Part shown: positions 31,821 through 41,849 of the stretch, piece after piece | Layout: each line of letters opens with the position of its first letter | Position numbering within the stretch: the first letter of the stretch is position 1 | Origin: Sphingomonas baiyangensis | GTDB taxonomy: Bacteria; Pseudomonadota; Alphaproteobacteria; Sphingomonadales; Sphingomonadaceae | Length of the DNA stretch: 64,000 bases | Assembly (NCBI RefSeq): GCF_005144715.1 | Contig: NZ_SWKR01000002.1 | Coordinates: 248,001-312,000, forward strand | Direction of reading: 5' to 3' | Translations under genes and position numbers: made by a program | The notes under the pieces: model-generated | Told to the model about the DNA's origin: nothing | The model's input: the letters and a program-made list of their open reading frames with translations, nothing else | Databases searched by the model: none

Positions 31821-32806
31821 GCCCATCCCTCCACGCCGCGCGCACGCCGCGTCAGCACGTCGAGGCAAGCCATGCGCACCGCCACCCCCATCTCGACCTG
31901 TTCGTTGATGACCGAGCGCCCGGCGAGATCGGCGACCGACGACGCGATCTCGACGCCGCGGTTCATCGGCCCCGGATGCATCACGATGGCCTTAGGGTGC
32001 GCGCGCGCCAGCCGCTCGGGCGTCAGCCCGTAGCGGCGGTGATATTCGCGCGTCGACGGGATGAACGCGCCCGACATGCGCTCGTTCTGCAAGCGCAGCA
32101 TCATCACTGCCTCTGCACCCTCGAGCGCGGCATCGAAATCGGTGAAGGGCTCGACGCCCATCCGCTCGATCGCCGCCGGCATCAGCGTCGACGGCGCGAC
32201 CACGCGCACCTCGGCGGCGAGCGCCGTCAGCGCCAGGATGTTCGATCGCGCCACGCGGCTGTGCAGGATGTCGCCGCAGATCACCACGCGCCGCCCCGCG
32301 ATGCCGCCCAGCCGGCGGCGGATCGTCAGCGCGTCGAGCAGCGCCTGTGTCGGGTGCTCATGGCTGCCGTCGCCGGCATTGAGTACGGGGCAGTCGACTT
32401 TGTCGGCGATCAGCTGCACCGCGCCCGAACTGGCATGGCGGATGACGATCACGTCGGCGCGCATCGCGTTGAGCGTGACAGCAGTGTCGATCAGCGTCTC
32501 GCCCTTCTTCACGCTCGACTGGCCGACGCTCATGTTCACCACATCGGCGCCCAGTCGCTTGCCGGCGATCTCGAACGACAAGAGCGTGCGCGTCGAATTC
32601 TCGAAGAATGCGTTGATCTGCGTCACGCCGTCGAGCCGCCGGTCAGATTTGGCGCGGCTGCGATTGGCGTCGATCCACTGCTCGGCCTCGTCGAGCAGGA
32701 AGGCGATCTCGTGCGGTTGCAGGCCCGATATGCCCGTCAGGTGGCGGTGCGGGAACACGGCGCTGCCGGGCAGCATCGCGGCGGGGCGGTGATCCGATCG
32801 GTCCAT
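31817..32806 (-). CDS. pyrB: Aspartate carbamoyltransferase catalytic subunit
   Basis: A 329-residue enzyme that forms carbamoyl-aspartate in pyrimidine synthesis. The carbamoyl-phosphate motif is [20 protein letters not shown], with the loop [14 protein letters not shown], the [18 protein letters not shown] segment, and the aspartate-loop MLRLQNERM. Length fits class A/B catalytic chains. No pyrI is adjacent; the coupled PyrC'-like protein is expected to assemble with it. Confidence 0.96.
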   Translation of the reverse strand: MDRSDHRPAAMLPGSAVFPHRHLTGISGLQPHEIAFLLDEAEQWIDANRSRAKSDRRLDGVTQINAFFENSTRTLLSFEIAGKRLGADVVNMSVGQSSVKKGETLIDTAVTLNAMRADVIVIRHASSGAVQLIADKVDCPVLNAGDGSHEHPTQALLDALTIRRRLGGIAGRRVVICGDILHSRVARSNILALTALAAEVRVVAPSTLMPAAIERMGVEPFTDFDAALEGAEAVMMLRLQNERMSGAFIPSTREYHRRYGLTPERLARAHPKAIVMHPGPMNRGVEIASSVADLAGRSVINEQVEMGVAVRMACLDVLTRRARGVEGWA

Positions 32807-32854
32807 CGGGGCCGTGCGGTACGCCGCGCCCCATCATCGTGCAAGCGTGTGTCG

Positions 32855-34381
32855 CTACGCGGCTTCGAGCTGGGCGGTGAAGCGCCGCGCAGCCTCGCGC
32901 AAGCTGCGTGCGGTGCCGTTGAGGCCCGAAGCGGCGGCGAGCACCTGATCGGACAGCGCCTCGGTATCGTGCGCGACCATCACGACATGGCCGATCTGGT
33001 CGGCCATCTGCGTCGCACCCGCAGCGGTATCGAGCGCGGTCTCCTCGAGCGCCGCCGCCGTCGCGCGCTGCATGTCGATCGCCGCGCGGATCGTCTCGGC
33101 CGCCTCGGCCAGCTCGCTCACCAGACCCGCAATCCCCGCGATCGAGGATTGCGCGACGCCCGCCTCGCTGTGCACCGATCCGGCCAGCGTGCGAATCTCG
33201 CCCGTGGCACCCGATGCCTGACCGGCGAGCTGCTTCACCTCGTTGGCCACCACCGCGAAGCCGCGCCCCACTTCGCCCGCGCGCGCCGCCTCGATCGAGG
33301 CGTTGAGTGCCAGCAGGTTCGTCCGCGCCGCGATCGCCTGCACCGATTCGGCGAATTGCGAGATGCCCGTCGTCCGCTCGGTCAGCGCCTGCACCGCCGC
33401 GCGACCATCGGCCGAAGTGCCGCGCGCCGATCCGCTCAGCCGCGCCTGCCGGTCGACACTGGCGGCGATCGCGCCGATCGACTGCGAAAGTTCGGCGATG
33501 CGCGATGCCAGCGTGTCGGCATTTTCGGACGAATGCGCCGCGGTGCGCGCGCTTTCGGTGGTTTCGCGGCTCGCGCGGCGCGCGAGGTCGAGGAGAGCGC
33601 GTGCGGCGCCTTCGAGCTCGTCGGCGGCCTTGCCCACGCCCTCGACCGTCGCGTCGATCGAGGCATGGAAGGCGCCGGCAAGTGCAAGCATCTCGCTACG
33701 CCGCGTCTCGGCGGCCTCGACCGCCATCGCCTCGCGCCGGCGGCGCTCGTCGGCGGCGCGGGCTTCGGCGGCCTGCGTCGCGGCGAGCGCCTGCTCGACT
33801 TCGTGGCGGCGCTGGTCGGCATCGTCGGCAAGCTGCGCGCTGCGTTCGTTGCTCGCCTCGATCCGGTGCATCATCGAGCGCAGCCGCGTGACCAGATAGG
33901 CGAGGATCGCGAATTGCAGCACCACCGCGATCGCGTGGATCAGCGTGCGCCCCACCGATCCACTGCCGGTGCCATAGACCCATTCGGGTGCCAGCAGCGC
34001 GAGTGCCAGATGGTGGATGGCGGTCAGCACCGCCGCCAGCAGGATCGGTCGCCAGTCGCACAGCACCGTTAGTGCCGCGAGCGCGACGAAGAAATACATG
34101 TGCGCGTCAAGCTGCCACGGATGGCCGAGATAGAGATAGACGCCGATCGCCGGATGAATCGCCGCCAGCGTCCCCATCGCGAGGCGTGCATTGGCGTCGC
34201 GCTTGTCGCGCAGCTTCGCCAGCGTCGGCGCGGCGTTGGCGATCGTGCCCAGTACCAGCACCATCAGCATGTGCGGCGTCCCCAGCGCGGCGCCGATCAG
34301 CAGTTCTGCGGCGACACACACCCATGCCGCGATCAGCAGCAGGTCGAAGCCGCGGCGTCGGAAGCTTTCGAGTTCGTTCAT
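32855..34381 (-). CDS. Methyl-accepting chemotaxis protein with multi-helix membrane sensor
   Basis: A 508-residue chemoreceptor. The N-terminal about 190 residues contain some six hydrophobic helices (for example [50 protein letters not shown]) with no large periplasmic domain. A coiled-coil linker rich in Ala/Glu/Arg (about 200-260) leads to the MCP signalling domain, whose hairpin tip is [20 protein letters not shown]. Sensing is probably intramembrane or cytoplasmic. It starts at 34381, overlapping the stop of the upstream small membrane gene (ATGA). The C-terminal [20 protein letters not shown] region carries possible methylation helices. Confidence 0.9.
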   Translation of the reverse strand: MNELESFRRRGFDLLLIAAWVCVAAELLIGAALGTPHMLMVLVLGTIANAAPTLAKLRDKRDANARLAMGTLAAIHPAIGVYLYLGHPWQLDAHMYFFVALAALTVLCDWRPILLAAVLTAIHHLALALLAPEWVYGTGSGSVGRTLIHAIAVVLQFAILAYLVTRLRSMMHRIEASNERSAQLADDADQRRHEVEQALAATQAAEARAADERRRREAMAVEAAETRRSEMLALAGAFHASIDATVEGVGKAADELEGAARALLDLARRASRETTESARTAAHSSENADTLASRIAELSQSIGAIAASVDRQARLSGSARGTSADGRAAVQALTERTTGISQFAESVQAIAARTNLLALNASIEAARAGEVGRGFAVVANEVKQLAGQASGATGEIRTLAGSVHSEAGVAQSSIAGIAGLVSELAEAAETIRAAIDMQRATAAALEETALDTAAGATQMADQIGHVVMVAHDTEALSDQVLAAASGLNGTARSLREAARRFTAQLEAA

Positions 34382-34683
34382 GCTGCGTCCCCGCACGCGA
34401 TGCGCGGTGCCGCGAGCATCATCATCCTGTGCCCAGCAAAGGCGTTCGCCATCGCCGCATGCCGGCCTTCGACCACCAGCGATCCCTCGATCGGACCCCG
34501 CACGATCGGCCGCGCACCCGCGCCGACCGCTTCGGGCAGCAGCGCGCGCGCGGCGGCGCCGTCGAGCGGGATGACGAGGATGCGCCCCATCGCCGGCGGG
34601 CTGAGCGCGAGCCAAGTGAACACCAGCAGGGCAAGCGCCAGCTGCCAGATCAGCATCGGCGAAAGGAACGATCGGATTTGCAC
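34378..34683 (-). CDS. Small membrane-anchored protein coupled to the MCP gene
   Basis: A 101-residue protein with one N-terminal hydrophobic helix ([20 protein letters not shown]) and a short, probably periplasmic, domain with [20 protein letters not shown] and [20 protein letters not shown]. The start is GTG at 34683 or an internal ATG at 34656; neither has a strong ribosome-binding site. The four-base overlap with the MCP gene suggests coupled translation and possibly a shared complex. I do not recognise the family. Confidence 0.65.
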   Translation of the reverse strand: MQIRSFLSPMLIWQLALALLVFTWLALSPPAMGRILVIPLDGAAARALLPEAVGAGARPIVRGPIEGSLVVEGRHAAMANAFAGHRMMMLAAPRIACGDAA

Positions 34684-34747
34684 CCAATCTGCGTACCAGG
34701 CGGTGGTTAGCGCGCGGTAAACCTCGAAAACGGTACGATTATGCGCA

Positions 34748-35206
34748 TTACGCCACCATCGCGTCGATCGCGCCCTGGAGAATCCATGCTGCCGCCATGC
34801 GATCGACCTCGAGCGCGCGGCGTGCGCGGCTGAAGTCCTGCTCGATCAGCGTCCGCTCGACCGCCAGCGTCGACCAGCGCTCGTCCCACAGCAGGATCGG
34901 CAGCGCCAGATCGTCGAGATTGCGGGCAAAGGCGCGCGTCGATTGCGTCCGCGGCGAATCGCTTCCGTCGAGGTTGAGCGGCAGGCCGATCACCAGCCCG
35001 CGCACCACCTGCGTGGCGATCAGCGCCGAAAGCGCCGCCTTGTCCTTCTGGAACTTAGTGCGCCGGATCAGCTCGGCCGGGCTGGCGAAGCTCCAGCCGG
35101 CGTCGCACAGCGCGGTGCCGATCGTCTTGGTGCCGACATCGAGCCCCAGCAGCCGGCCGCCCTGTGGCAGCATGGCGGCAAAGTCGCGCGCGTCGGTGGA
35201 AATCAC
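34748..35206 (-). CDS. ruvX: Pre-16S rRNA nuclease / RuvX-YqgF family
   Basis: A 152-residue RNase H-fold protein. The motif [20 protein letters not shown] carries the first catalytic Asp, followed by [20 protein letters not shown] and [19 protein letters not shown], with the remaining acidic residues near [11 protein letters not shown]. Family members process the 5' end of 16S rRNA. It overlaps the stop of the upstream DUF3089 gene by four bases. Confidence 0.92.
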   Translation of the reverse strand: MISTDARDFAAMLPQGGRLLGLDVGTKTIGTALCDAGWSFASPAELIRRTKFQKDKAALSALIATQVVRGLVIGLPLNLDGSDSPRTQSTRAFARNLDDLALPILLWDERWSTLAVERTLIEQDFSRARRALEVDRMAAAWILQGAIDAMVA

Positions 35207-36306
35207 TGCGCGAAGGCTGCCATGCGCCGGGCCGCATCGGCGCGCACATTCGCCCAGAACAGGCTGTAGTCGAACACATGATAGTTGTTGCCGGGCAGTA
35301 CATAGTTACCCATGTCGATCGGCGCGCCGATCAACAGGATGCCGCGCCCGTCGCAGCGCGCCGGCACCCGGCCCGTTTCCAGCGTGGCGCTCGACAGGTC
35401 TTCGGACGGGAACAGCGCGCCCAGATTGGCCTCGGCGGGGGCGGCATCGCCGGCATTGCCCGTGATCGGGTTGGTGCAGACCAGCGGCGTGGCCGCGCGC
35501 GGCGTGTCGTTGAAGCCCGTCGTCGCATCGAAGGTGTCGAAGATCAGCGAGGGATCGGCCGGCTCGGCGAAGCTCTGCCACGAAAGGATGCAGCCGGCCT
35601 CGTCGGCGCGGCGGCATTCGGGCAGCCCCAGCTCGGGCAGATCGGCAGTGCGCGATACCGGCCAGCCGATGGCATAGGCCGCGACGATACGCGCCGCGAT
35701 CGGCCGGCCCGCGATCCGGTCCTTGAGCAGATGCGTCAGGTGCAGCGCGCCCTGGCTGTGCCCGGCAAGGATGATCGGGCGATCCTCGCCGACTTCGGCC
35801 ACGAAGCGGTCGAATGCGGCAAGCACGTCGGCATAGGCGAGCGCCAGCGCGCGCCGTGCGTTCTCCTCGCTTGTCAGGAACGCGCCGAACGTCGCCTGCC
35901 GGTAGCGCGGCGCCCAGACCTGTCCAACCTCGTTGAACGCGCTGGCCTGCCCGCGCAGGAAGATTTCCGCACGCCCATTGGCCTCGGCATTTTCGAGCGG
36001 CGCGTTCCACTGCGCGCGATCGAGATACGAGGTCGGATGGACGAAGAACACCGCTGCCTGCGCAGCGTCGGCGGCTTCGAAGCCCGGCGGCGTCCACAGT
36101 GCCGGATTGGCGGGCTTGTCGGGCCGTGCCAGCCACATGGCAGGGTCGGCATAGGCCGAAGTTTCGGCCGGCGGCATCGCCTCGAACGCGGCGCTCGGCA
36201 CCATCGTGCGGCGCAGGATTTCCATCCCCCACAGGCGATAGGCAAAGGCGGCGGCGATGGCGAGCACGATGAGGACAGCTACCAGATAGAGGAACTTGCG
36301 GGCCAA
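35203..36306 (-). CDS. DUF3089-family alpha/beta hydrolase
   Basis: A 367-residue membrane-anchored or exported hydrolase-like protein. An N-terminal helix ([19 protein letters not shown]) leads to the DUF3089 fold with [19 protein letters not shown] and the nucleophile elbow [17 protein letters not shown] (Ser in GHSQG); the final segment [18 protein letters not shown] probably contributes the His. The most likely start is TTG at 36306, because AGGAG lies six bases upstream; a GTG at 36327 is an alternative. The substrate is unknown (lipid or ester hydrolase is an inference). Confidence 0.85.
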   Translation of the reverse strand: MARKFLYLVAVLIVLAIAAAFAYRLWGMEILRRTMVPSAAFEAMPPAETSAYADPAMWLARPDKPANPALWTPPGFEAADAAQAAVFFVHPTSYLDRAQWNAPLENAEANGRAEIFLRGQASAFNEVGQVWAPRYRQATFGAFLTSEENARRALALAYADVLAAFDRFVAEVGEDRPIILAGHSQGALHLTHLLKDRIAGRPIAARIVAAYAIGWPVSRTADLPELGLPECRRADEAGCILSWQSFAEPADPSLIFDTFDATTGFNDTPRAATPLVCTNPITGNAGDAAPAEANLGALFPSEDLSSATLETGRVPARCDGRGILLIGAPIDMGNYVLPGNNYHVFDYSLFWANVRADAARRMAAFAQ

Positions 36307-36448
36307 TCCCGACTCCTGTTTGTGCACTGCAACATGGGATTGCGCGCGGCAATTCGCCAGCAGTGCGACATGGATGCGCCGCGCGCAATCGCAAGTCCCG
36401 GGGCAGGGCGCTTGAAGCGGCGCACGGCGGGTGCTAGCCGCGCTTCCC

Positions 36449-36736
36449 ATGTCCGTAGATACCGCAACCGTGAAGAAGGTGGCGAGCCTCGCGCGCATCG
36501 CGATCAGCGATGACGATGCCGCGCGGCTGGTGCCCGAGCTCAACAACATCCTCGGCTGGGTCGAGCAACTGGGCGAGGTCGACGTCGCGGGCGTCGAGCC
36601 GATGACCGCCGTCATCCCCAACACGCTGCGCCTGCGCGACGATGCCGTGACCGACGGCGACGTGCGCGATCGCGTGCTCGCCAACGCTCCGCAGGCCGAA
36701 CATGGCTTCTTCGCCGTTCCAAAGGTGATCGAATAA
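36449..36736 (+). CDS. gatC: Asp/Glu-tRNA amidotransferase subunit C
   Basis: A 95-residue Gat[61 protein letters not shown]. It stabilises the GatA-GatB complex that converts Glu-tRNA(Gln) and Asp-tRNA(Asn) to the amidated forms. Its stop overlaps the gatA start by one base (TAATG). An in-frame start six codons upstream is possible but unsupported. Confidence 0.95.
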   Translation: MSVDTATVKKVASLARIAISDDDAARLVPELNNILGWVEQLGEVDVAGVEPMTAVIPNTLRLRDDAVTDGDVRDRVLANAPQAEHGFFAVPKVIE

Positions 36737-38220
36737 TGGCCGCGCTCACCGATCTCGGCGTCGCTGCCATCCGCGACGGCTTTCGCGCCGGCGATTTCTC
36801 GGCGCGCGAAGTCGCCGAGGCGTTCAACGCCGCCGTCGCCAGCGCCAGGGCGCTCAACGCCTTCATCGTCGAGACGCCCGAGCTCGCGCTCGCCGCCGCT
36901 GACGCCGCCGATGCCGCACGCGCGGCAGGCCATACGCTCGCGCCGCTCGCGGGCGTGCCGATCGGCATGAAGGATCTGTTCGCTACCGAGGGCGTGCAGA
37001 CCACTGCCGCGAGCCACATGCTTGAAGGCTTCGTGCCCACCTACGAATCGACCGTCAGCGGAAAGCTCTGGGCAGCGGGGGCGGGCATGCTTGGCAAGCT
37101 CAACCTCGATCAGTTCGCCATGGGCTCCTCGAACGAGACGAGCTATTTCGGCAACGTGATTTCGCCGTGGCGCCGCAACGATGGCGGCAATGCCGCGCTC
37201 GCGCCCGGCGGCTCGTCGGGCGGCTCGTCGGCGGCGATCGCCGCGCGGCTGTGTCCGGCGGCCACGGGCACCGACACCGGCGGCTCGATCCGCCAGCCCG
37301 CCGCCTTCACCGGCATCGCCGGCATCAAGCCCACCTATGGTCGCTGCTCGCGCTGGGGCATCGTCGCGTTCGCATCGTCGCTCGATCAGGCCGGCCCGAT
37401 GGCGCGCGACGTGCGCGATTGCGCGATCATGCTCGAGGCGATGGCGGGCTTCGACGCGAAGGACTCGACCTCGCTCGACCTTCCGGTGCCGCAATGGGAA
37501 GCCGGATTATCGAGCGATCTCAGGGGCAAGCGCGTAGGTATTCCCAGGGAATATCGCATCGACGGCATCAATGCCGAGATCGTCGCAAGCTGGGACCAGG
37601 GCATCGCCTGGCTGCGCGATGCCGGGGCCGACATCGTCGACATCACGCTGCCGCACACGAAATACGCGCTCCCCGCCTATTACATCATCGCGCCTGCCGA
37701 AGCCTCGTCGAACCTCGCGCGCTATGACGGCGTGCGCTTCGGCCAGCGCGAGCTGCCGGAGGGCGCCGGCCTGCAGGACATGTATGCCGCGACACGCGCC
37801 GCCGGCTTCGGCGACGAAGTGAAGCGCCGCATCCTCATCGGCACCTATGTGCTCTCGGCGGGCTATTACGACGCCTATTACACGCAGGCGCAGAAGGTCC
37901 GCGCGCTCATCGCCCGCGATTTCGAACAGGCGTTCGCTGCGTGCGACCTGATCCTCGCGCCCACCGCACCCTCGGCGGCGTTCGGCCTCGGCGAGAAGTC
38001 CGACGATCCGCTGGCGATGTACCTGAACGACGTGTTCGCCGTTCCCGCCAGCCTCGCCGGCCTGCCCGCCATGTCGGTCCCCGCCGGGCTCAACGCGCAA
38101 GGCCTGCCGCTGGGATTGCAGATCATCGGCAACATGTTCGACGAACAAGGCGTGCTCAACGCCGGTCTCGCGATCGAGGAACGCGCCGGCTTCACCGCGC
38201 GCGCGGACAAATGGTGGTGA
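36736..38220 (+). CDS. gatA: Asp/Glu-tRNA amidotransferase subunit A
   Basis: A 494-residue amidase-signature enzyme that releases ammonia from glutamine. The catalytic Lys lies in [13 protein letters not shown], and the Ser-cisSer pair in [20 protein letters not shown] with [12 protein letters not shown]. Length is standard. After its stop the operon is interrupted by vapB-vapC before gatB, an unusual position for a toxin-antitoxin pair. Confidence 0.97.
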   Translation: MAALTDLGVAAIRDGFRAGDFSAREVAEAFNAAVASARALNAFIVETPELALAAADAADAARAAGHTLAPLAGVPIGMKDLFATEGVQTTAASHMLEGFVPTYESTVSGKLWAAGAGMLGKLNLDQFAMGSSNETSYFGNVISPWRRNDGGNAALAPGGSSGGSSAAIAARLCPAATGTDTGGSIRQPAAFTGIAGIKPTYGRCSRWGIVAFASSLDQAGPMARDVRDCAIMLEAMAGFDAKDSTSLDLPVPQWEAGLSSDLRGKRVGIPREYRIDGINAEIVASWDQGIAWLRDAGADIVDITLPHTKYALPAYYIIAPAEASSNLARYDGVRFGQRELPEGAGLQDMYAATRAAGFGDEVKRRILIGTYVLSAGYYDAYYTQAQKVRALIARDFEQAFAACDLILAPTAPSAAFGLGEKSDDPLAMYLNDVFAVPASLAGLPAMSVPAGLNAQGLPLGLQIIGNMFDEQGVLNAGLAIEERAGFTARADKWW

Positions 38221-38239
38221 TTGCCGGCCGGTTTGCATG

Positions 38240-38257
38240 GTGTTACCTTGGTAACAC
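38240..38257 (+). promoter_or_regulatory. Perfect palindrome upstream of vapB, likely antitoxin operator
   Basis: GTGTTACC-TT-GGTAACAC: eight-base perfect arms and a two-base spacer. It lies 20 bp after the gatA stop and 12 bp before the vapB start. VapB-type antitoxins bind palindromes overlapping their own promoters, so autoregulation is the natural reading. Confidence 0.7.
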
Positions 38258-38269
38258 TGGAGCTCCGGC

Positions 38270-38572
38270 ATGAACGCAATCACCGAAATTCGCGCACGCA
38301 CCGTCACCAATATGACGAGCAAGGGCCAGGTGCTGATTCCGAAGGACGTGCGCGACGCCATCGGCCTCGTTCCCGGCAAGCCGGTATCGGTCGGGATCAA
38401 CGCGGCCGGGCAGGCGGTCGTCCTGCCCGAACCGGCGTCGGCGGGCGAGGATCGCGTCGAGCGCGTGGCGCGGTTGATGGAGGCTCTTCGCGAAGCCCGT
38501 GGCCGATACACGACGGGGCGTTCGACCGACGAGATCATGCTCGACCTGCGCGGTGACGAACCGCTGCCGTGA
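38270..38572 (+). CDS. vapB: AbrB/SpoVT-fold antitoxin (VapB type)
   Basis: A 100-residue antitoxin. The N-terminal swapped-hairpin barrel reads [20 protein letters not shown] followed by [20 protein letters not shown], typical of AbrB/SpoVT DNA-binding domains. The C-terminal tail ([20 protein letters not shown], ending RGDEPLP) should wrap the toxin. GGAG sits seven bases before ATG at 38270. It overlaps the toxin gene by four bases (GTGA). Confidence 0.9.
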   Translation: MNAITEIRARTVTNMTSKGQVLIPKDVRDAIGLVPGKPVSVGINAAGQAVVLPEPASAGEDRVERVARLMEALREARGRYTTGRSTDEIMLDLRGDEPLP

Positions 38573-38979
38573 TCTTCCTCGACAGCAATGCCGCGATCGA
38601 CCTGCTGGCAACCGACGATACGCGATGGAGCGTCTGGGCCAGTGCCGTCTTCGAAAGCAGCATCGATGTAGAGCCGCTCGTCTGCAACCTCATCGTCGTG
38701 GCGGAGGTTGCCGCGGGCACGAATGCCGGCTCGGATATCCTGACCGATCTCGCTCGGCTGGAAATCGAAGTCGTGGCGTTGACCGACGATGCTGCCCCGC
38801 GCGCGGCGACGGCGTTTCGCGAGTATCGCCGGCGCGGCGGTTCGCGCTCGACCTTGTTACCCGATTTCCTTATCGCCGCACATGCCGAGACGCTTGGCGC
38901 CAGACTGATGACGCGCGACCAGCGCCTCGCCTCCTATTTCCCCGACCTTACCCTCATCACCCCCGAGACGCATCCATGA
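38569..38979 (+). CDS. vapC: PIN-domain RNase toxin (VapC type)
   Basis: A 136-residue PIN-domain protein starting with GTG at 38569. The acidic active-site set is visible: Asp5 ([13 protein letters not shown]), Glu46 ([10 protein letters not shown]), Asp99 ([12 protein letters not shown]) and Asp117 (MTRDQRLA). VapC toxins cut tRNAs or rRNA when freed from VapB. Its stop overlaps the gatB start (ATGA), so toxin and gatB translation are coupled. All key residues are intact, so it is probably functional. Confidence 0.9.
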   Translation: MIFLDSNAAIDLLATDDTRWSVWASAVFESSIDVEPLVCNLIVVAEVAAGTNAGSDILTDLARLEIEVVALTDDAAPRAATAFREYRRRGGSRSTLLPDFLIAAHAETLGARLMTRDQRLASYFPDLTLITPETHP

Positions 38980-40463
38980 CCGACGCTGCTACCTATCGCA
39001 TCCACGGCGCCACCGGCGACTGGGAGGTCGTGATCGGCCTCGAAGTCCATGCGCAGGTCACCTCGAAGGCCAAGCTGTTCTCGGGCGCGTCCACCGCGTT
39101 CGGAGCCGAGCCCAACACGCAGGTCAGCCTCGTCGATGCGGCGATGCCGGGGATGCTGCCCGTGCCCAACCGCGAATGCATCCGCCAGGCGGTGCGCACC
39201 GGCATGGCGATCGATGCGGCGATCAACAAATGGTCGCGCTTCGATCGCAAGAACTACTTCTACGCCGATCTTCCGCAGGGTTACCAGATCAGCCAGCTCT
39301 ATCATCCACTGGTGGGCGAGGGGCGGCTCGAGATCGCGCTCGACGAGAAGGATCCCGATGCCGCGACCAAGACGATCGGCATCGAGCGCATCCATGTCGA
39401 GCAGGACGCCGGCAAGCTGATGCACGATCAGCATCCCACGCGCAGTTATGTCGATCTCAATCGCTCGGGCGTTGCGCTGATGGAAATCGTCAGCCGGCCA
39501 GACATGCGTTCGCCTGCCGAAGCAGGGGCTTATGTCCGCAAGCTCAGAACGATCCTGCGCTATGTCGGCTCGTGCGACGGCAATATGGAAGAAGGCTCGA
39601 TGCGCGCCGACGTCAATGTCAGTGTGCGCAAGCCCGGCGATCCGCTCGGCACGCGCACCGAGACCAAGAACGTCAATTCGGTGCGCTTCGTGATGGCGGC
39701 GATCGAGTTCGAGGCGCGCCGCCAGGTCGATGTGCTTGAGCAGGGCGGCGCGATCGTGCAGGAGACGCGGCTGTTCGATCCCGACAAGGGCGTCACGCGA
39801 TCGATGCGCTCGAAGGAGGACGCGCACGACTATCGCTATTTCCCCGATCCCGATCTGCTGCCGCTCGAGCTCAACGATGCGTTTCTCGACGAGTGCCGCG
39901 CCAGCCTGCCCGAGCTGCCCGATGCCAAGCGCCGGCGCTATGTAAGCGAGCTCGGCCTGTCGCCCTACAATGCCGCGGTGCTTACCGCCGAGGCCGAGAC
40001 GGCGCGCTGGTTCGAGGCGCTGCTCGCCGCGACGGGTTCGCAGGTGACGGCAAAGGCGGCGGCCAACTGGCTAATTTCGGACCTGTTCGGCGCGCTCAAT
40101 CGCATCGGCAAGGATATCGAGCACAGCCCGGTGAGCCCGGAACAGGCCGCCGAGCTGCTCGCGCTGGTTGCCGACGGCACCATATCGAACACGCTCGGCA
40201 AGCAGGTGTTCGAGATCATGCTCGAGACGGGGCAGGGCGCCGCCGCGATCGTCGAGGAGCGCGGGCTCAAGCAGACGAGCGATACCGGCGCGATCGAGGC
40301 CGAGATCGCCAAGGTGATGGCCGCCAATGCCGACAAGGTCGCCGAATATCGCGGCGGCAAGGACAAATTGTTCGGCTTCTTCGTCGGTCAGACGATGAAG
40401 GCGATGGGGGGCAAGGCCAATCCCGGCGTCGTCAACGATCTGCTCAAGAAGGCGCTCGGCTGA
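38976..40463 (+). CDS. gatB: Asp/Glu-tRNA amidotransferase subunit B
   Basis: A 495-residue Gat[57 protein letters not shown] and [20 protein letters not shown], with the C-terminal YqeY-like helical domain and [20 protein letters not shown]. It binds the misacylated tRNA and phosphorylates the side chain. The ATG at 38976 was chosen because it begins the conserved protein; the longer open frame upstream overlaps vapC. Confidence 0.97.
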   Translation: MTDAATYRIHGATGDWEVVIGLEVHAQVTSKAKLFSGASTAFGAEPNTQVSLVDAAMPGMLPVPNRECIRQAVRTGMAIDAAINKWSRFDRKNYFYADLPQGYQISQLYHPLVGEGRLEIALDEKDPDAATKTIGIERIHVEQDAGKLMHDQHPTRSYVDLNRSGVALMEIVSRPDMRSPAEAGAYVRKLRTILRYVGSCDGNMEEGSMRADVNVSVRKPGDPLGTRTETKNVNSVRFVMAAIEFEARRQVDVLEQGGAIVQETRLFDPDKGVTRSMRSKEDAHDYRYFPDPDLLPLELNDAFLDECRASLPELPDAKRRRYVSELGLSPYNAAVLTAEAETARWFEALLAATGSQVTAKAAANWLISDLFGALNRIGKDIEHSPVSPEQAAELLALVADGTISNTLGKQVFEIMLETGQGAAAIVEERGLKQTSDTGAIEAEIAKVMAANADKVAEYRGGKDKLFGFFVGQTMKAMGGKANPGVVNDLLKKALG

Positions 40464-41089
40464 TGCGCAGGGCCTTCCTGCGCGCCGCTGCTGCGCTCGC
40501 CGCAATTGTCGCGATGCCCGCGCTGGCGCAGGACGCGCCCCCGGCACCCGCAGCACCACCACTGCCGCGCGTGCTGATCGAGACGAGCGCGGGCAGCATG
40601 ACGGTGGAGGCCGATACCGTGCGCGCCCCCGTCACCGCCGGCAATTTCCTCGCTTATGTCGACAAGAAGCTACTCGACGGCGTTGTCTTCTATCGCGTGG
40701 TCAAGGTGCAGCCCGAGTTCGGCTTCGTTCAGTTCGGCCCGCTCGATGACGTCAAGAAGATGCTCCCGCCGGTGAAGCACGAGCCCACGAGCCAGACGGG
40801 GCTGAGCCACACCGATGGCGTACTGTCGGTCGCGCGCTTCGAGCCGGGCAGCGCGCGTGGCGAGTTCACCATCATGGTAGGCGACAACAGCCGCGGCATG
40901 GATGCCGGTTTCGTGCCCGACGACAAGCTCGGCTATGCCGCTTTCGGCCGCGTGGTCGAGGGGCGCGACGTGCTGTTGCGCATCCTCGACACGCCGCCCG
41001 ATCCCGCCAAGACCACGCAGGGCGCGTTCAAGGGCCAGATGCCTGCCGCGCCGGTGAAGATCATCCGCGCGCGCCGGCTGGCGAACTGA
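40463..41089 (+). CDS. Exported cyclophilin-type peptidyl-prolyl isomerase
   Basis: A 208-residue periplasmic protein. Signal [20 protein letters not shown] (cleaved after ALAQ), then a cyclophilin fold: RVLIETSAGSMTVEADTVRA, APVTAGNFLAYVDKKLLDG, VVFYRVVKV, GEFTIMVGDN and YAAFGRVVEGRDVLLRIL. The usual catalytic Arg of the FxRV segment is seen in FYRVV. It overlaps the gatB stop by one base, so it belongs to the same operon and may assist folding of envelope proteins. Confidence 0.9.
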   Translation: MRRAFLRAAAALAAIVAMPALAQDAPPAPAAPPLPRVLIETSAGSMTVEADTVRAPVTAGNFLAYVDKKLLDGVVFYRVVKVQPEFGFVQFGPLDDVKKMLPPVKHEPTSQTGLSHTDGVLSVARFEPGSARGEFTIMVGDNSRGMDAGFVPDDKLGYAAFGRVVEGRDVLLRILDTPPDPAKTTQGAFKGQMPAAPVKIIRARRLAN

Positions 41090-41110
41090 CCCGCCGGCGC
41101 GGCGCGCGCG

Positions 41111-41326
41111 CTACTGCGCGTTGTCGTCCTGATTGCGCGTCACCCCGCCGGTGCCGCCCACGCCATCGGCTACGCCGGTCGGTTCGAGCGGCGTCTCGCC
41201 GTCGGCTTCGGTCACGTTTGTGATGTCGCGGTTGGTGCCGCTTACCGCCTGCTCGATGTCGCTGCGGCCGTCATGATTGTCGCCCGGCATGCTGTCGGGG
41301 TGCGGATCGCGTCCGGTATCGCTCAT
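41111..41326 (-). CDS. Small acidic hydrophilic protein, unknown function
   Basis: A 71-residue, highly polar and Asp/Gly/Thr-rich protein with no hydrophobic core (MSDTGRDPHPDSMPGDNHDG, then TNRDITNVTEADGETPLEPT), probably disordered. GAGGAA sits just before the start at 41326. It is followed on the same strand order by the Pro-rich small gene upstream at 41581. No family recognised. Confidence 0.55.
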   Translation of the reverse strand: MSDTGRDPHPDSMPGDNHDGRSDIEQAVSGTNRDITNVTEADGETPLEPTGVADGVGGTGGVTRNQDDNAQ

Positions 41327-41347
41327 TTCCTCGATTCCTCGTCTCGT

Positions 41348-41581
41348 TCACATCACCGGCTGGCCCGGCGCCACGCCGGGATCGCCGCCGGGGTTGGGCG
41401 CGGGCACGTCGATGTCGGGGGCGGGTGGCGAGATTTCGGGCGGCGGCGCGTCGGGCTGGCCGGGGCCGTCGGGCTGCGCGGGCTGGCCGGGATGCGGCGG
41501 CGCCTCGTTGGGCGCCGGCGTCGGCTGGCCCGGCTCGGAGGGCTTGGGCTGTTCCTGCGGGATGGGCGGCTCGACGGGCAT
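41348..41581 (-). CDS. Small proline-rich protein, unknown function
   Basis: A 77-residue protein, about one-third proline with Gln/Gly/Ala/Asp (MPVEPPIPQEQPKPSEPGQP at the start, ending DPGVAPGQPVM). A clear ribosome-binding site, CAGGAG seven bases upstream of ATG at 41581, makes it likely to be translated. It is low-complexity and probably unfolded. The frame stays open upstream across the tRNA gene on the opposite strand, but that part is not coding. Confidence 0.5.
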   Translation of the reverse strand: MPVEPPIPQEQPKPSEPGQPTPAPNEAPPHPGQPAQPDGPGQPDAPPPEISPPAPDIDVPAPNPGGDPGVAPGQPVM

Positions 41582-41693
41582 GGGCAAACTCCTGATCGTT
41601 GTGGGGTGAACGAACGGTACGCGGGCCGGTTGCGTGCCCTTGCCCAGCGGCGCATCGCTGCTATAGAGCCGCGCTGACCGGCGGTCCTTTCGG

Positions 41694-41778
41694 GCGGGCG
41701 TGGCGGAACTGGTAGACGCGCTGGATTTAGGTTCCAGTATCGCAAGATGTGGGGGTTCGAGTCCCTTCGCCCGCACCA
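41694..41778 (+). tRNA. tRNA-Leu (anticodon UAG)
   Basis: An 85-base class II tRNA. Acceptor GCGGGCG pairs with CGCCCGC before ACCA (CCA is encoded). The D-arm begins TGGCGGAACTGG, the anticodon stem is CTGGA/TCCAG with loop TTTAGGT giving anticodon TAG, there is an extended variable arm, and the T-arm is GGGGGTTCGAGTCCC. It lies just upstream of tig. Confidence 0.96.
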
Positions 41779-41849
41779 GTCCCGCCCTTGCCCGAGGCGG
41801 GATTGCCGCCGCACCGATTCCTTTTTTCGAAGAAAGCGCGAGCCTTAGA

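Noticed and set aside
36307..37494. Upstream in-frame extension of the DUF3089 gene across gatC and gatA
   Set aside because: It is antisense to gatC/gatA and has no conserved features; TTG 36306 with AGGAG is a better start.
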